From positions 4,320,920 to 4,384,919 of the forward strand of contig NZ_AZUN01000001.1 of NCBI RefSeq assembly GCF_000527095.1: a stretch of 64,000 nucleotides of DNA, written 5' to 3'. Under the pieces are notes generated by a model, which was given only the letters and a program-made list of their open reading frames with translations, made no database searches and was not told the DNA's origin. Position numbers and translations under genes: made by a program. This stretch comes from Methylomicrobium lacus LW14. GTDB lineage: Bacteria; Pseudomonadota; Gammaproteobacteria; Methylococcales; Methylomonadaceae. Within the stretch, counting starts at the first letter, position 1, and the number at the start of each line of letters is the position of its first letter. Below are positions 16,924 to 25,210 of the stretch, piece by piece.

Positions 16924-17658
16924 TCAATCTCCCTGAGTCAGTTTGAAAAAAGCGTCCTTGATCTGCGGCGCGCCGGTCGTTTGCAGCACGGCATCGACGC
17001 TGCCGGTGGCCCTGATTTTGCCCTTGTGCAACACGATCAGGCGGTCGTCAGGATAAATTTCGTCGATCAGGTGGCTGGCCCAGAGCACCGCGATGTTGCC
17101 GGTATTCGCGAGGCGGTGCACATAATCGACGATCGAGGTGCGGCTCGGTACGTCGAGGCCGACGGTCGGCTCGTCGAGCAGCAGCAGCGACGGTTTGTGC
17201 AGCAAGGCCCTGGCGATTTCGACGCGGCGGCGGTGGCCGCCGTTCAGCTGGCGGACTTTTTCGAAGCGGCGCTCGACCATGCCGAGGCGTTCGAGTTCTT
17301 CCAGGATGCGTGCATCGGCGACCTTGCCGCTGATGCCGTGCAGCGCAGCATGGTAGCGGAGGTTTTGCTGCACAGTCAGGTCCAGATCCAGCGTCGTCTG
17401 TTGAAAGACGATGCCGAGGGTGGCGAGCGCCTTGCAGGTCTCTTGCTTGATGTCATGGCCGCCCAGTTCGATGCGGCCGCTCGGCGTGTCATACAGGCGG
17501 GTCATCAGCGAAAACAGCGTGCTTTTGCCGGCGCCGTTCGGGCCGAGCAGCATCGTGCAATGGCCCGGATTGATCTCGAAGCTGACACCATCGAGTGCTT
17601 TTTTCGCGCCGTAGGAAAAATTTACATCGGTGATGGATAAAGCGGGGCTCGTGTTCAT
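16924..17658 (-). CDS. ABC transporter ATP-binding protein, PQQ-dependent alcohol system
   Basis: 244 residues. Walker A is GPNGAGKST, the Q-loop lies in VFQQTTLD, Walker B is LLLLDEPTVGLD, and the H-loop is in WASHLID. The signature region reads LNGGHRRRVEIARAL, with LNGGH where most ABC ATPases have LSGGQ. It overlaps the beta-propeller gene by 4 bases and precedes the permease by six. It should couple ATP hydrolysis to the ABC-2 permease. Confidence 0.82.
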   Translation of the reverse strand: MNTSPALSITDVNFSYGAKKALDGVSFEINPGHCTMLLGPNGAGKSTLFSLMTRLYDTPSGRIELGGHDIKQETCKALATLGIVFQQTTLDLDLTVQQNLRYHAALHGISGKVADARILEELERLGMVERRFEKVRQLNGGHRRRVEIARALLHKPSLLLLDEPTVGLDVPSRTSIVDYVHRLANTGNIAVLWASHLIDEIYPDDRLIVLHKGKIRATGSVDAVLQTTGAPQIKDAFFKLTQGD

Positions 17659-18623
17659 GGCTTGACCGCGATGCCCCAGGGATAGGTGCCGACGCCGACC
17701 GATTGGGTCACGGTCTGGCTTGAGAGATCGATGATCGAAATGTCGTTGCTGACGCCGTTGGTCGTATAAAGCCGCTGTTGATTGGGCGAGAAGGCCAGAT
17801 TCCAGACGCGCGAGCCGACCAGCAGCGTATTTTCGACGGTCAGTTTTTGCGCGTCGATCACCGCGACCCGGTTCGCGGGGCCCAGGGCGACATAGCCGCG
17901 TTTTCTGTCCTTGTCGATCACGACGCCCACCGGCTGGATCTTGTCGGCGGTCACGCCCTGGACTTCAAGCTTGATGTTCTTGACGATCTGCTGCGTTTTC
18001 GCATCGATGATGGTCAAGGTGCCGGCCATTTCGGAGGTGACCCACAACTGCTGGCTGTCGGCCGTGAAGGCGACCGCGCGCGGGCGCGGGTCGACCAAGG
18101 TATGGTTGACCGCTGCATTCGTCTTCGCATCGATCCAGTGCACCATGTTGGTCGTTTCGGAGGCGCTGATCACCCACTTTTTGTCCGGGCTGGTCGTGAT
18201 GCCTTCCGGTTCGACGCCGACCTTGATTTGTTTGACCGCTTTCTGTTTCGCAAGGTCGATCACGGTGACCATGCTGTCGTCCTCATTCGAGACATAGAGC
18301 ATCGTGCCGTCCGGATTCAGCGCGAAGGTCTCGGGGTCTTCGCCGGATGGCAGTTTGCCGGTCACCTTCAGCGTTTCCGCGTCGAGAATCTTGATCGTGT
18401 CGTCGTCGCTGGTCGCGACATAGATCGACTTGAAATCAGGGCTCAGCGCGATGCCGCGCGGGCGCTGGCCGACCGGCACGGTCTTGACCAGTTTGCCTGC
18501 GATAGGATCGACGATGGCCAGTGCATTGTCTTTTTCGAGCGTCACGTACAGCGTTTCGGCGCTGGCGTCGAGCGCGGCGGCGGACACCGCGATGAAGGCG
18601 GAAAGCAGCGATTTATTGATCAT
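17655..18623 (-). CDS. PQQ-associated YVTN-type beta-propeller protein
   Basis: 322 residues with a signal peptide (ending DASA). About seven repeats of the form DP.AGKLVKTVPVGQRPRGIALSPD, with YVA/YVS and 'VIDLAKQ' blades, make a periplasmic beta-propeller. This matches the PQQ-dependent catabolism-associated propeller family found with this ABC transporter. The start is the ATG in an ATGA overlap with the upstream binding-protein gene; longer in-frame starts would run back into that gene. It may be a periplasmic sensor or scaffold; no catalytic role is known to me. Confidence 0.82.
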   Translation of the reverse strand: MINKSLLSAFIAVSAAALDASAETLYVTLEKDNALAIVDPIAGKLVKTVPVGQRPRGIALSPDFKSIYVATSDDDTIKILDAETLKVTGKLPSGEDPETFALNPDGTMLYVSNEDDSMVTVIDLAKQKAVKQIKVGVEPEGITTSPDKKWVISASETTNMVHWIDAKTNAAVNHTLVDPRPRAVAFTADSQQLWVTSEMAGTLTIIDAKTQQIVKNIKLEVQGVTADKIQPVGVVIDKDRKRGYVALGPANRVAVIDAQKLTVENTLLVGSRVWNLAFSPNQQRLYTTNGVSNDISIIDLSSQTVTQSVGVGTYPWGIAVKP

Positions 18624-19819
18624 TTGTGCAAGGGGCAGGTGGTTTCGGGTTGATCGTAGCCGAGGGTGTCGAGTTCGGTTTTCGGGTGCAGGAAGCCTTC
18701 GATCGGTGCGACGGCGACCAAGGAGCGCGGCGCAGCCAGCAATACCGGCTGCCGCAATTGGCCGTCCCAGGGGCGGAACGACAGCGGCGTGCCTTTGTAG
18801 CCTTGCAGCGCGAAGGCCGGGCTCAGCATGTAGTCCCTGACCGGCTTCAATTCGCCCGATTGCGCGCGCGTCGCCGCCTCGCCGACCGCTCTGGCCGCCA
18901 AATAGCCGCCGTAGTCGATCTCTTCCATCCAGCGGCCGTATTTTTCCTGGAAACGGTTCTGCAATTGCACCGCACCCCATTGCTCGTGCGTCCGGTGCCA
19001 GGACGTCGCGGTCAAGCCCTGGGTGCCGGCAACCGGGCGGGGCAGCCAGGTGCGGTAGTCCAGGTATTCGCCGAATTCGCCGCGTTCGTCCGCCACGACC
19101 AGCACATCGTATTCGTCCGCCTGCGTCATGACCGGCACATCGGCTTGCGCGGTGCGGCGCGCATCGGACGAGTGCTCCCAGGCTTTTTCGCTGACGATTT
19201 CGAGCCCGAAGCGCTTGGCCGCGCGCTTGACCGCATCGCCATACAGCCGGTCTTCGTCATGATTGCCTTGCAGCAGGAATAGTTTGGTCCAGCGTTTTTT
19301 GAGCAGGTACTGCGCCAGCGCATCGGCGCGCATCGCCCGGTTCGGCAACAGATGCAGCACGTTCGCGCGGCAATCGGGGTTGCGGAGGGTGTCGTCCTGC
19401 GTGGCGATGTCCAGCAATAAGGTGTCTTTCGCTTCCGGCAGGTCGGCCAGTTTATTCAACTGGGCAGACGGCAGATTCACTATGACGAAGTGGTATTTGC
19501 CGCCGATGTTTTGCTTGAACGTCGCGAGTGGATCGCCTTGCAGGGGCGCGGTAAAGGCCTTCAAGGCGAATTGCTGGCCGGTAAACTGTCCGGTCGTATT
19601 GTTGTCCTCGATTGCGAGCTCGGCGCCGGGCAGTCCCTTGTCCTTGATGAAAGGGTCCAGATTCGACAGCGGCGGCGGAGCCTCTTGTTCCTGCGTCAGA
19701 TAGGCGATCGGCACCGGAGTCGGCTTGGCTTTGGCGAATGCCGGCCCGGTCAGGGTCAATGGCGCGAGCCATAGGAGATGGAGCGTTTTCCTGAGTGGGA
19801 GCTTGAAAAATCCTGTCAT
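18620..19819 (-). CDS. Branched-chain-type ABC substrate-binding protein, PQQ-dependent alcohol system
   Basis: 399 residues with a signal peptide and a periplasmic binding protein type I fold (LSNLDPFIKDKGLPGAELAIEDNN, KLFLLQGNHDEDRLYGDAVKRAAKRFG, DVLVVADERGEFGEY). The family is the receptor-like protein that accompanies PQQ alcohol dehydrogenase systems. It is the first gene of the four-gene minus-strand operon, coupled by ATGA to the propeller. The partner permease is an exporter type, so it is odd to find a binding protein here; it may sense rather than deliver substrate. Confidence 0.8.
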   Translation of the reverse strand: MTGFFKLPLRKTLHLLWLAPLTLTGPAFAKAKPTPVPIAYLTQEQEAPPPLSNLDPFIKDKGLPGAELAIEDNNTTGQFTGQQFALKAFTAPLQGDPLATFKQNIGGKYHFVIVNLPSAQLNKLADLPEAKDTLLLDIATQDDTLRNPDCRANVLHLLPNRAMRADALAQYLLKKRWTKLFLLQGNHDEDRLYGDAVKRAAKRFGLEIVSEKAWEHSSDARRTAQADVPVMTQADEYDVLVVADERGEFGEYLDYRTWLPRPVAGTQGLTATSWHRTHEQWGAVQLQNRFQEKYGRWMEEIDYGGYLAARAVGEAATRAQSGELKPVRDYMLSPAFALQGYKGTPLSFRPWDGQLRQPVLLAAPRSLVAVAPIEGFLHPKTELDTLGYDQPETTCPLHK

Positions 19820-19895
19820 GTCCTAGCGATGAAAATGGCGTGGGATTCAATTTTAACGGATTTGGCGAATTTTATTTAGCGGATGTTATGCATTG

Positions 19896-20118
19896 TCCAC
19901 GAAATACACGAAAGACACGAAAAATTTCATCGCACAATCCGGTTCAACCGTTGCTTTCGGTTGATAATTCCTTGTCATGGATTCTTGATAAACCGACTCG
20001 ATAAAACCGCAACCTATTTCCCGGTACATCTCAAAAACATCACCTTATATTTTATAACCCGCTGTTTTGCGCCCAATTTTCCCCTCCATTTTTTCGTGCC
20101 TTTCGGATCTTTCGTGGA
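19896..20118. repeat. Element bounded by inverted CACGAAA-rich arms
   Basis: The arm at 19896-19926 begins TCCACGAAATACACGAAAGA; the arm at 20088-20118 read on the minus strand begins TCCACGAAAGATCCGAAAGG. The arms match at most positions and enclose about 160 bases of AT-rich sequence. A frame of 83 codons across it starts HEIHERHEK and is typical of translated CACGAAA repeats, not a gene. The 410-base gap 19820-20229 contains nothing else I can identify. Confidence 0.5.
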
Positions 20119-20229
20119 GAATAATCGTGCGTAACCTCATTAAGCGCATGGCCGAATGCCGAATTTGATATTTGCTTGAAAAAGTTCGATACTTAGGGTT
20201 CCAAATCATTCTCCTGGTCGAGTTCTGTT

Positions 20230-20631
20230 ATGTCCCAATATGCTGATAATGAGGATTTTGCCGCTCTAATCGAAGAAGACCTAATAGTCAATCAGCGCCG
20301 GACCGTGCGTTATATTCGCAAGGACATCGCGGCCTCGGTGCGCAGGGTGCATGGATTCGCGAGGATCGGTCTGGCCTGGTTTGGGAGGGAGATTCCGGTC
20401 GAGTTGATGGACATCAGCAGCCGGGGTTGTTTGATCGTCAGCGCCGAAAAATTGGCTGTCGGGGCAACAGTGTTCGTGCGGTTGAGATTCGACACCGGTA
20501 AAGGCTTCGAAATCAAAGGGAGCGTCATCAGGAAAACGGAAGACCGGGAATACGGCATAAAATTTGTCGAATACAATGACGAACTCGGCGACTGCATGTT
20601 GCAGACGCAACGCGAGTTACTGATTAAATAA
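20230..20631 (+). CDS. PilZ-domain protein
   Basis: 133 residues. An acidic N-terminus (EDFAALIEEDL) precedes a PilZ domain. An RR pair stands in NQRRTVRY, the DISSRG motif (the [DN]xSxxG loop) is clear, and a later GIKFVEYNDEL strand closes the barrel. PilZ domains bind cyclic di-GMP. The R-rich N-terminal motif is not a perfect RxxxR, so binding is likely but not certain. It lies 22 bases before the MOSC gene. Confidence 0.75.
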   Translation: MSQYADNEDFAALIEEDLIVNQRRTVRYIRKDIAASVRRVHGFARIGLAWFGREIPVELMDISSRGCLIVSAEKLAVGATVFVRLRFDTGKGFEIKGSVIRKTEDREYGIKFVEYNDELGDCMLQTQRELLIK

Positions 20632-20653
20632 AGCGAACAGGGTTTGACGCCGA

Positions 20654-21478
20654 ATGTCTGATTTTCAATTAAGCGGTATTTATATTTACCCGGTCAAGTC
20701 TCTGGCCGGCATACGGGTCGACCGCTGGCAGGTGGCGCCGACCGGCTTGCGGTATGACAGGCAATGGATGCTCGTCGATGCCGACGGCCTGTTTCTGAGT
20801 CAGCGCAAACTGCCGCGCATGGCGCTGATCAAAACCGCTTTGACCGGGAGTGAACTGCTGCTGTCCGCGCCGGGCATGGAGCCTCTGGGTTTGTCGTTGC
20901 TGCCTGCCGAGGGCGAATGGATGGATGTGACCGTCTGGCACGACCTATGCCGGGCACGCGCCGTTTCCAACGCGGCCGACCTTTGGTTTAGCCGGTTTTT
21001 AGGACAAAATTGCCGGCTGGTCTATCTGCCGGATCAATCGATTCGGCCGGTCGATCCGAATTATGGATCAAGTACGGATCATACCGCTTTTTCGGATGGC
21101 TTTCCGTTTTTGCTCGTTTCGGAAAATTCGTTGGCTGTTTTAAATCAGGAAATGGGCTTGAACCTGGCGATGGAACGCTTTCGGCCGAATCTGGTGATCT
21201 CAGGTTGCGCAGGCTACGAGGAAGATAGCTGGCGCGAAATACGGATCGGCGCGATCGATTTCCGCCTGCCGAAGCCCTGTTCGCGCTGCGCGGTACCGAC
21301 GATAGACCCTGCAACCGCGGAAACCGGCAAGGAGCCCTTGATCACGCTGAACCGGACCCGCAAATGGCAGAACAAGGTGTATTTCGGTCAGAATGCGCTG
21401 CACGATAACTGCGGCGAATTGGCGATCGGCGATAAGGTGCAGATCAAAACGACCGGGCCGAACCAGCCGCCATTGTGA
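20654..21478 (+). CDS. MOSC domain protein with MOSC N-terminal beta-barrel (YcbX-like)
   Basis: 274 residues. The N-terminal barrel starts GIYIYPVKSLAGI and has the LRYDRQWMLVD strand; the MOSC domain follows, ending in the conserved CSRCAVPTIDP segment, whose Cys is the likely molybdenum or sulfur ligand. E. coli YcbX is the closest well-known relative in size, though it carries an extra ferredoxin domain that is absent here. Such proteins reduce N-hydroxylated compounds using a molybdenum cofactor. Confidence 0.8.
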   Translation: MSDFQLSGIYIYPVKSLAGIRVDRWQVAPTGLRYDRQWMLVDADGLFLSQRKLPRMALIKTALTGSELLLSAPGMEPLGLSLLPAEGEWMDVTVWHDLCRARAVSNAADLWFSRFLGQNCRLVYLPDQSIRPVDPNYGSSTDHTAFSDGFPFLLVSENSLAVLNQEMGLNLAMERFRPNLVISGCAGYEEDSWREIRIGAIDFRLPKPCSRCAVPTIDPATAETGKEPLITLNRTRKWQNKVYFGQNALHDNCGELAIGDKVQIKTTGPNQPPL

Positions 21479-21486
21479 AGTTTATC

Positions 21487-21513
21487 GGGTTCCAGCGCGC
21501 CGCGTGGGAACCC
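21487..21513. repeat. REP-like hairpin (GGGTTCC...GGGAACCC)
   Basis: An inverted repeat just after the MOSC gene whose right arm GCGTGGGAAC is shared with the hairpin at 59710-59732. It may end both converging transcripts. Confidence 0.4.
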
Positions 21514-21522
21514 GAACCATTT

Positions 21523-22260
21523 TTACGCCGCAATAAACTGTTTCAAAATCTCCCCCGCATCGGCCATGCCCTTATGCAGATGCTGCTCGATCTCCGCCAT
21601 CGTGATCTCGCCTTCGGTCTTGCCGGCCGCCCAGTTCGCGACCACCGCCAGCGCGGCATAGTCGATGCCGAGTTCCCGGGCCAGCGCCGCTTCCGGCATG
21701 CCGGTCATGCCGACCAGGTCGCAGCCGTCCCGCTCCATGCGGCGGATTTCGGCGGTCGATTCGAGACGCGGGCCTTGGGTGCAGCCGTAGGTGCCCAGGG
21801 GCGAAACCTGGATATTCGCCTTCGCGGCCGCCTTGATCAGTCCGGTGCGCAGAGCTTGGCTGTACGGGTAAGTGAAATCGATATGGGTGACCGGATCGTC
21901 CTGATCCTCGAAAAAGGTATGCTTGCGGTCGTAGGTGTAATCGATGATCTGATCCGGAATTGCGATATGCGCCGGCCCCATCTCGGAGGTAATGCCGCCG
22001 ACCGCCGCGACCGCGATGATCTGTTCGACGCCGAGCTGTTGGAGTCCGTAGAGGTTCGCGCGGTAATTGATTTTATGCGGCGGGATCGAATGCGGGTTGC
22101 CGTGCCGGGCCAGAAAGATCACTTCGCGGCCGTAGAGGTCGCCGGTCAGGAATTCGGCCGAGGGCCGGCCGTAAGGCGTGGCCACGGTGTCGCGCTTGAC
22201 GATGGTAAGACCTGCAAGCTGCGTCAGGCCCGTGCCGCCGATGATCGCGAGTCTGCTCAT
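21523..22260 (-). CDS. S-methyl-5'-thioinosine / 5'-methylthioadenosine phosphorylase
   Basis: 245 residues of the purine nucleoside phosphorylase/MTAP family. Visible motifs are the phosphate-binding IGGTGL loop, ARHGNPHSIPPHKINYRANL, AVAAVGGI, CTQGPRLESTAEIR and MTGMPEAALARELG. Proteobacterial enzymes of this length next to hpt and nagZ (as at PA3004 in Pseudomonas) act on methylthioinosine, so that substrate is favoured. It cleaves the by-product of polyamine or homoserine-lactone synthesis to feed purine and methionine salvage. It overlaps hpt by ATGA. Confidence 0.82.
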   Translation of the reverse strand: MSRLAIIGGTGLTQLAGLTIVKRDTVATPYGRPSAEFLTGDLYGREVIFLARHGNPHSIPPHKINYRANLYGLQQLGVEQIIAVAAVGGITSEMGPAHIAIPDQIIDYTYDRKHTFFEDQDDPVTHIDFTYPYSQALRTGLIKAAAKANIQVSPLGTYGCTQGPRLESTAEIRRMERDGCDLVGMTGMPEAALARELGIDYAALAVVANWAAGKTEGEITMAEIEQHLHKGMADAGEILKQFIAA

Positions 22261-22805
22261 GCGTCGCCTTCCTTGCAGGCATAGATGCCGGCCGCGTTGC
22301 GCAAATAGCCCTTGTAGTCCATGCCGTAGCCGAACAGATAGCGGTTTTCGGTCTCGACGCCGACGAAATCGGCCCGGATCGGCTTCGCCCGGTCGAGCCT
22401 TTTATCGACCAGCACCGCGCTATAGACCGCCTCCGCGCCTTGTTCGAGGCAATGATCGACGATCGCTTTCAAGGTGATGCCTTCATCGAGAATATCGTCG
22501 ACGACCAGCACGGTTCTGCCGTGCAGCGGTGTTGCGGGTTTCAAGGTCCATTCGAGCGTGCTGCCCATGATCTTGTTCTGATAGCGGCTGGCGTTGACCG
22601 CGTCGATCGTCAGCGGCATGGTCAGCCGGGTCAAAAGACGCCCGGCCGCGACGATGCCGCCGTTCAACACGCAAAGAAACACCGGATTGGTGCCGGCCAG
22701 TTTCTGGTTGATTTGCTCGGCCATTTGGTCGAGCGCCGCTTCGACTTCCTGTTCGCCGAATAATAAATCGGCCGTTTCTTGTACCTGTTGGATTTCGTTT
22801 AACAT
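22257..22805 (-). CDS. hpt: Hypoxanthine-guanine phosphoribosyltransferase
   Basis: 182 residues. The PRPP-binding motif VVDDILDEGITL is clear, with the VLNGGIVAAGRL loop and the purine-site LVDKRLDRAKPIRADFVG segment. It converts hypoxanthine or guanine and PRPP to IMP or GMP. The start is set at the ATG giving MLNEIQQ, overlapping the nagZ stop by seven bases; a longer in-frame start would overlap nagZ by nearly 50 bases. It is followed directly by the methylthioinosine phosphorylase, whose product hypoxanthine it would consume. Confidence 0.87.
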   Translation of the reverse strand: MLNEIQQVQETADLLFGEQEVEAALDQMAEQINQKLAGTNPVFLCVLNGGIVAAGRLLTRLTMPLTIDAVNASRYQNKIMGSTLEWTLKPATPLHGRTVLVVDDILDEGITLKAIVDHCLEQGAEAVYSAVLVDKRLDRAKPIRADFVGVETENRYLFGYGMDYKGYLRNAAGIYACKEGDA

Positions 22806-23815
22806 GAATGAAAAGTGTGGTTGATCTGATCGGAAATTTGCCGCCATTGTACCGAATTCAGCAGCTGTTCGCGGTTAAATTGCGGTTTGCCGCGCATCGC
22901 GGCGAGGCGGCTTTGGCGCTTCGGGTCGGGTTTGATCGGCAGCGCTTCCAGCGCCTGTTCGGCGGCTTCCGGATTATTGCAGACCAGCACCATGTCGCAG
23001 CCGGCGGCGAGTGCCATCTTGGCGCGCTCGGGGTAATCGCCGGCCCAGGAAGCGCCGGCCATGCTCAAATCGTCGCTGAACACCGCGCCGTTGAACTGCA
23101 ATTCTCTGCGCAAAATCTCTCGAATCCAGAACGGCGAAAAGCCGGCCGGCTTGTCGTCGGCGGCGGAAAAAATCACGTGCGCCGGCATCACGCCTTCGAG
23201 CCCTTCGGCGATCAGCCGTTTGAAAGGCAGCAAATCCCTGGCTTTGATGCTGTCAAGATCGCGATCGTCGACCGGCAAGGCCAGATGCGAGTCGGGCGCG
23301 ACCGCGCCGTGCCCCGGAAAATGTTTGCCGGTCGCGGCCATGCCGGCCGCGTGCATGCCTTTTTGGAAGGCCGAGGCCAGTGCCGCGGCGAGGCCGGGAT
23401 CGGTCGAAAACGAGCGGTTGCCGATCACCTGGCTGATGCCGCAATCGACGTCGAGGACCGGCGCGAAGCTGAAATCGACGCCGACCGCGAGCAGTTCGCT
23501 CGCCATCAGCCAGCCGGCGGCTTCGGCCAGTTCCGGTCTTTCCGCATAACGCGCAGCCGGCGGCAGGCGCGTGAAGCCGGTTTGAAAGCGCTGCACGCGG
23601 CCGCCTTCCTGGTCGACCGCGATCAGGATGTCGCCGCCGCGCGCCTTCCGAATGGCGGCGACCAAGGCCTCGACCTGTTCGGGGCTGGCGTAATTGCGCG
23701 CGAACAGGATCACCGCGCCGGTATTCGGGTGGCGGATCTTGTCGATTTCATGCGCGGCCAGGGTAAGCCCCTCGACATCGAGCATGACCGGGCCGAGGGA
23801 TGGGGTCGTCGTCAT
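22799..23815 (-). CDS. nagZ: Beta-N-acetylhexosaminidase NagZ
   Basis: 338 residues, glycoside hydrolase family 3. The diagnostic GKHFPGHG motif, with the catalytic His of the flexible loop, is followed by DSHLALPVDDRD; the nucleophile Asp lies in AVFSDDLSMAG. NagZ removes GlcNAc from anhydromuropeptides in the cytoplasm during cell-wall recycling and influences beta-lactamase induction. It is coupled to hpt. Confidence 0.92.
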   Translation of the reverse strand: MTTTPSLGPVMLDVEGLTLAAHEIDKIRHPNTGAVILFARNYASPEQVEALVAAIRKARGGDILIAVDQEGGRVQRFQTGFTRLPPAARYAERPELAEAAGWLMASELLAVGVDFSFAPVLDVDCGISQVIGNRSFSTDPGLAAALASAFQKGMHAAGMAATGKHFPGHGAVAPDSHLALPVDDRDLDSIKARDLLPFKRLIAEGLEGVMPAHVIFSAADDKPAGFSPFWIREILRRELQFNGAVFSDDLSMAGASWAGDYPERAKMALAAGCDMVLVCNNPEAAEQALEALPIKPDPKRQSRLAAMRGKPQFNREQLLNSVQWRQISDQINHTFHSC

Positions 23816-23841
23816 GGTCTGGATTGATTATATAGTCGTAG

Positions 23842-23858
23842 GGTGCGCATTGCGCACC
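23842..23858. repeat. Short palindromic repeat GGTGCGC/GCGCACC
   Basis: GGTGCGCATTGCGCACC between tatD and nagZ. Short palindromes of this kind are commonly dispersed in gammaproteobacterial genomes; copy number elsewhere cannot be seen here. Confidence 0.4.
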
Positions 23859-23904
23859 TGAATTAAACGTTCCGATGAGTTGGGCTTCAAAAGATAAATG
23901 AAGC

Positions 23905-24687
23905 TTATATGACTTGATTCATCTTGAACAGCGTATAAAAATTCCGCGTCGAGATTTGGGCAATCTCTTCAAACGAGGTGTTGCGCAATTCGGCGATCTG
24001 CTCGGCGACATACCGCACATAGGTCGGGTAATTCGGCTTGCCGCGGAACGGCACCGGCGCCAGGTAGGGCGAGTCGGTTTCGATCAGGAAGCGGTCGGCG
24101 GGCACTTTTTTCGCGACTTCCTTGATGTCCTGCGCGCTGTTGAAAGTCACGATGCCGGAGAACGAGATATAAAAGTTCAGGTCGAGCGCTTGCTCGGCGA
24201 ATTCCCAGTTTTCGGTGAAACAATGAATGATGCCGCCGCAGGTTTCGGCGCCTTCTTCCCGCAGGATGCGCAGCGTGTCCTCGCGCGCTTCGCGGGTATG
24301 GACGATCAGCGGCTTGTTCAAGGCTTTCGCGGCGCGGATATGGGTCCTAAAACGGTCGTGCTGCCTGGTAAGATCGCCGCTGCTGCGGAAATTATCCAGC
24401 CCGGTTTCGCCGATGCCGATCACCTTCGGATGACTGCCCAGTTCGAGCAACTGCTCCAGCGTAGGCTCGAAGCCGTCATGCGCATTCGGATGCACGCCGA
24501 CTGTGGCCGAGAGCTGCGGGTGGTCCTTGACCAGATCGAGCATCGCAGGATACGCATCCATGTCGATCGAGATGCAGAGCATATGCTCGATGCGATGGTT
24601 TTCCGCATCTTTCAGAAAGCAGGAAAAATCGTTTTGGTAAGGGCCGAGGTCGATGCGGTCGAGATGGCAATGCGAGTCGATAAGCAT
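23905..24687 (-). CDS. TatD-family metal-dependent DNase (YcfH-like)
   Basis: 260 residues. The N-terminal DSHCHLD metal motif, IGETGLD, LIVHTREAREDTL and the late ETDSPYLAPVPFRGKPN motif define TatD. These are two-metal hydrolases with 3'-5' exonuclease activity on DNA. As in most gammaproteobacteria it lies downstream of holB and pilZ, here separated from pilZ by 170 bases and a terminator-like hairpin. Confidence 0.9.
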   Translation of the reverse strand: MLIDSHCHLDRIDLGPYQNDFSCFLKDAENHRIEHMLCISIDMDAYPAMLDLVKDHPQLSATVGVHPNAHDGFEPTLEQLLELGSHPKVIGIGETGLDNFRSSGDLTRQHDRFRTHIRAAKALNKPLIVHTREAREDTLRILREEGAETCGGIIHCFTENWEFAEQALDLNFYISFSGIVTFNSAQDIKEVAKKVPADRFLIETDSPYLAPVPFRGKPNYPTYVRYVAEQIAELRNTSFEEIAQISTRNFYTLFKMNQVI

Positions 24688-24777
24688 GGGGCTTGGGGTA
24701 AATATCTAGCGGGAAAGAAAAAGCGCAGAGGTTCGGAAACGGGGAGGGCCGTCGCGGCATGGCTCCCGGTCTACAAA

Positions 24778-24800
24778 ATACCGGCAAATGCTGCCGGTAT
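24778..24800 (-). terminator. Rho-independent terminator after pilZ
   Basis: ATACCGGCA (24778-24786) pairs with TGCCGGTAT (24792-24800). In minus-strand RNA the stem is followed by a short U run (TATTTTG). It lies 58 bases past the pilZ stop. Confidence 0.6.
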
Positions 24801-24857
24801 CGGATGATATTTTACGCGATTGGGCGCGCGCCGTGTGTAAAAGTTGGTTTGCGTGTC

Positions 24858-25205
24858 TTACATCGTGTGCGTCGGTTTGTCCGATTCGAGCGCGCCGGCC
24901 AGATAGGTTTCGATCTTATTCCGCGCCTGGCCGCCGTCCTGATCGCTGAATTGCACGCCGATGCCCGAGGCGCGGTAAACGCCGCCGGGCGGGTTTTTCC
25001 ATATGATCTTGCCGGCGATCGGCAGCCGTTCGGTTTCTTCCATCAGGCTCAGCAAAATAAACACTTCCTGTCCCATTTCGTAAGGCCTCGTGGTCGGGAT
25101 GAACAGGCCGCCGTTGGTCACGAAGGGCATATAAGCCATGTACAGCGCGCTTTTTTCCTTGATCGATAATGACAGAATGCCTTGCCGTGGAGTGGAGTCC
25201 GACAT
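24858..25205 (-). CDS. pilZ: Type IV pilus assembly protein PilZ
   Basis: 115 residues, length and sequence typical of the founder PilZ: SLSIKEKSALYMAYMPFVTNGGLFIPT, then VFILLSLMEETERLPIAGKIIWKNPP and GIGVQFSDQD. This subfamily lacks the cyclic di-GMP-binding RxxxR motif and instead contacts PilB and FimX in pilus assembly. It sits five bases after holB, the standard neighbour. Confidence 0.88.
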   Translation of the reverse strand: MSDSTPRQGILSLSIKEKSALYMAYMPFVTNGGLFIPTTRPYEMGQEVFILLSLMEETERLPIAGKIIWKNPPGGVYRASGIGVQFSDQDGGQARNKIETYLAGALESDKPTHTM

Positions 25206-25210
25206 GATGA

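Noticed and set aside
16903..17640. A 245-codon plus-strand frame opposite the ABC ATPase gene
   Set aside because: The minus strand carries Walker A and B motifs; the plus-strand translation has no recognisable features.
19883..20134. An 83-codon frame starting with HEIHERHEK
   Set aside because: This is translated CACGAAA repeat sequence; the region has inverted arms and no ribosome binding site.
22808..23827. A 339-codon plus-strand frame opposite nagZ
   Set aside because: It is antisense to a clear nagZ with the KHFPGHG motif; the composition is shadow-like.
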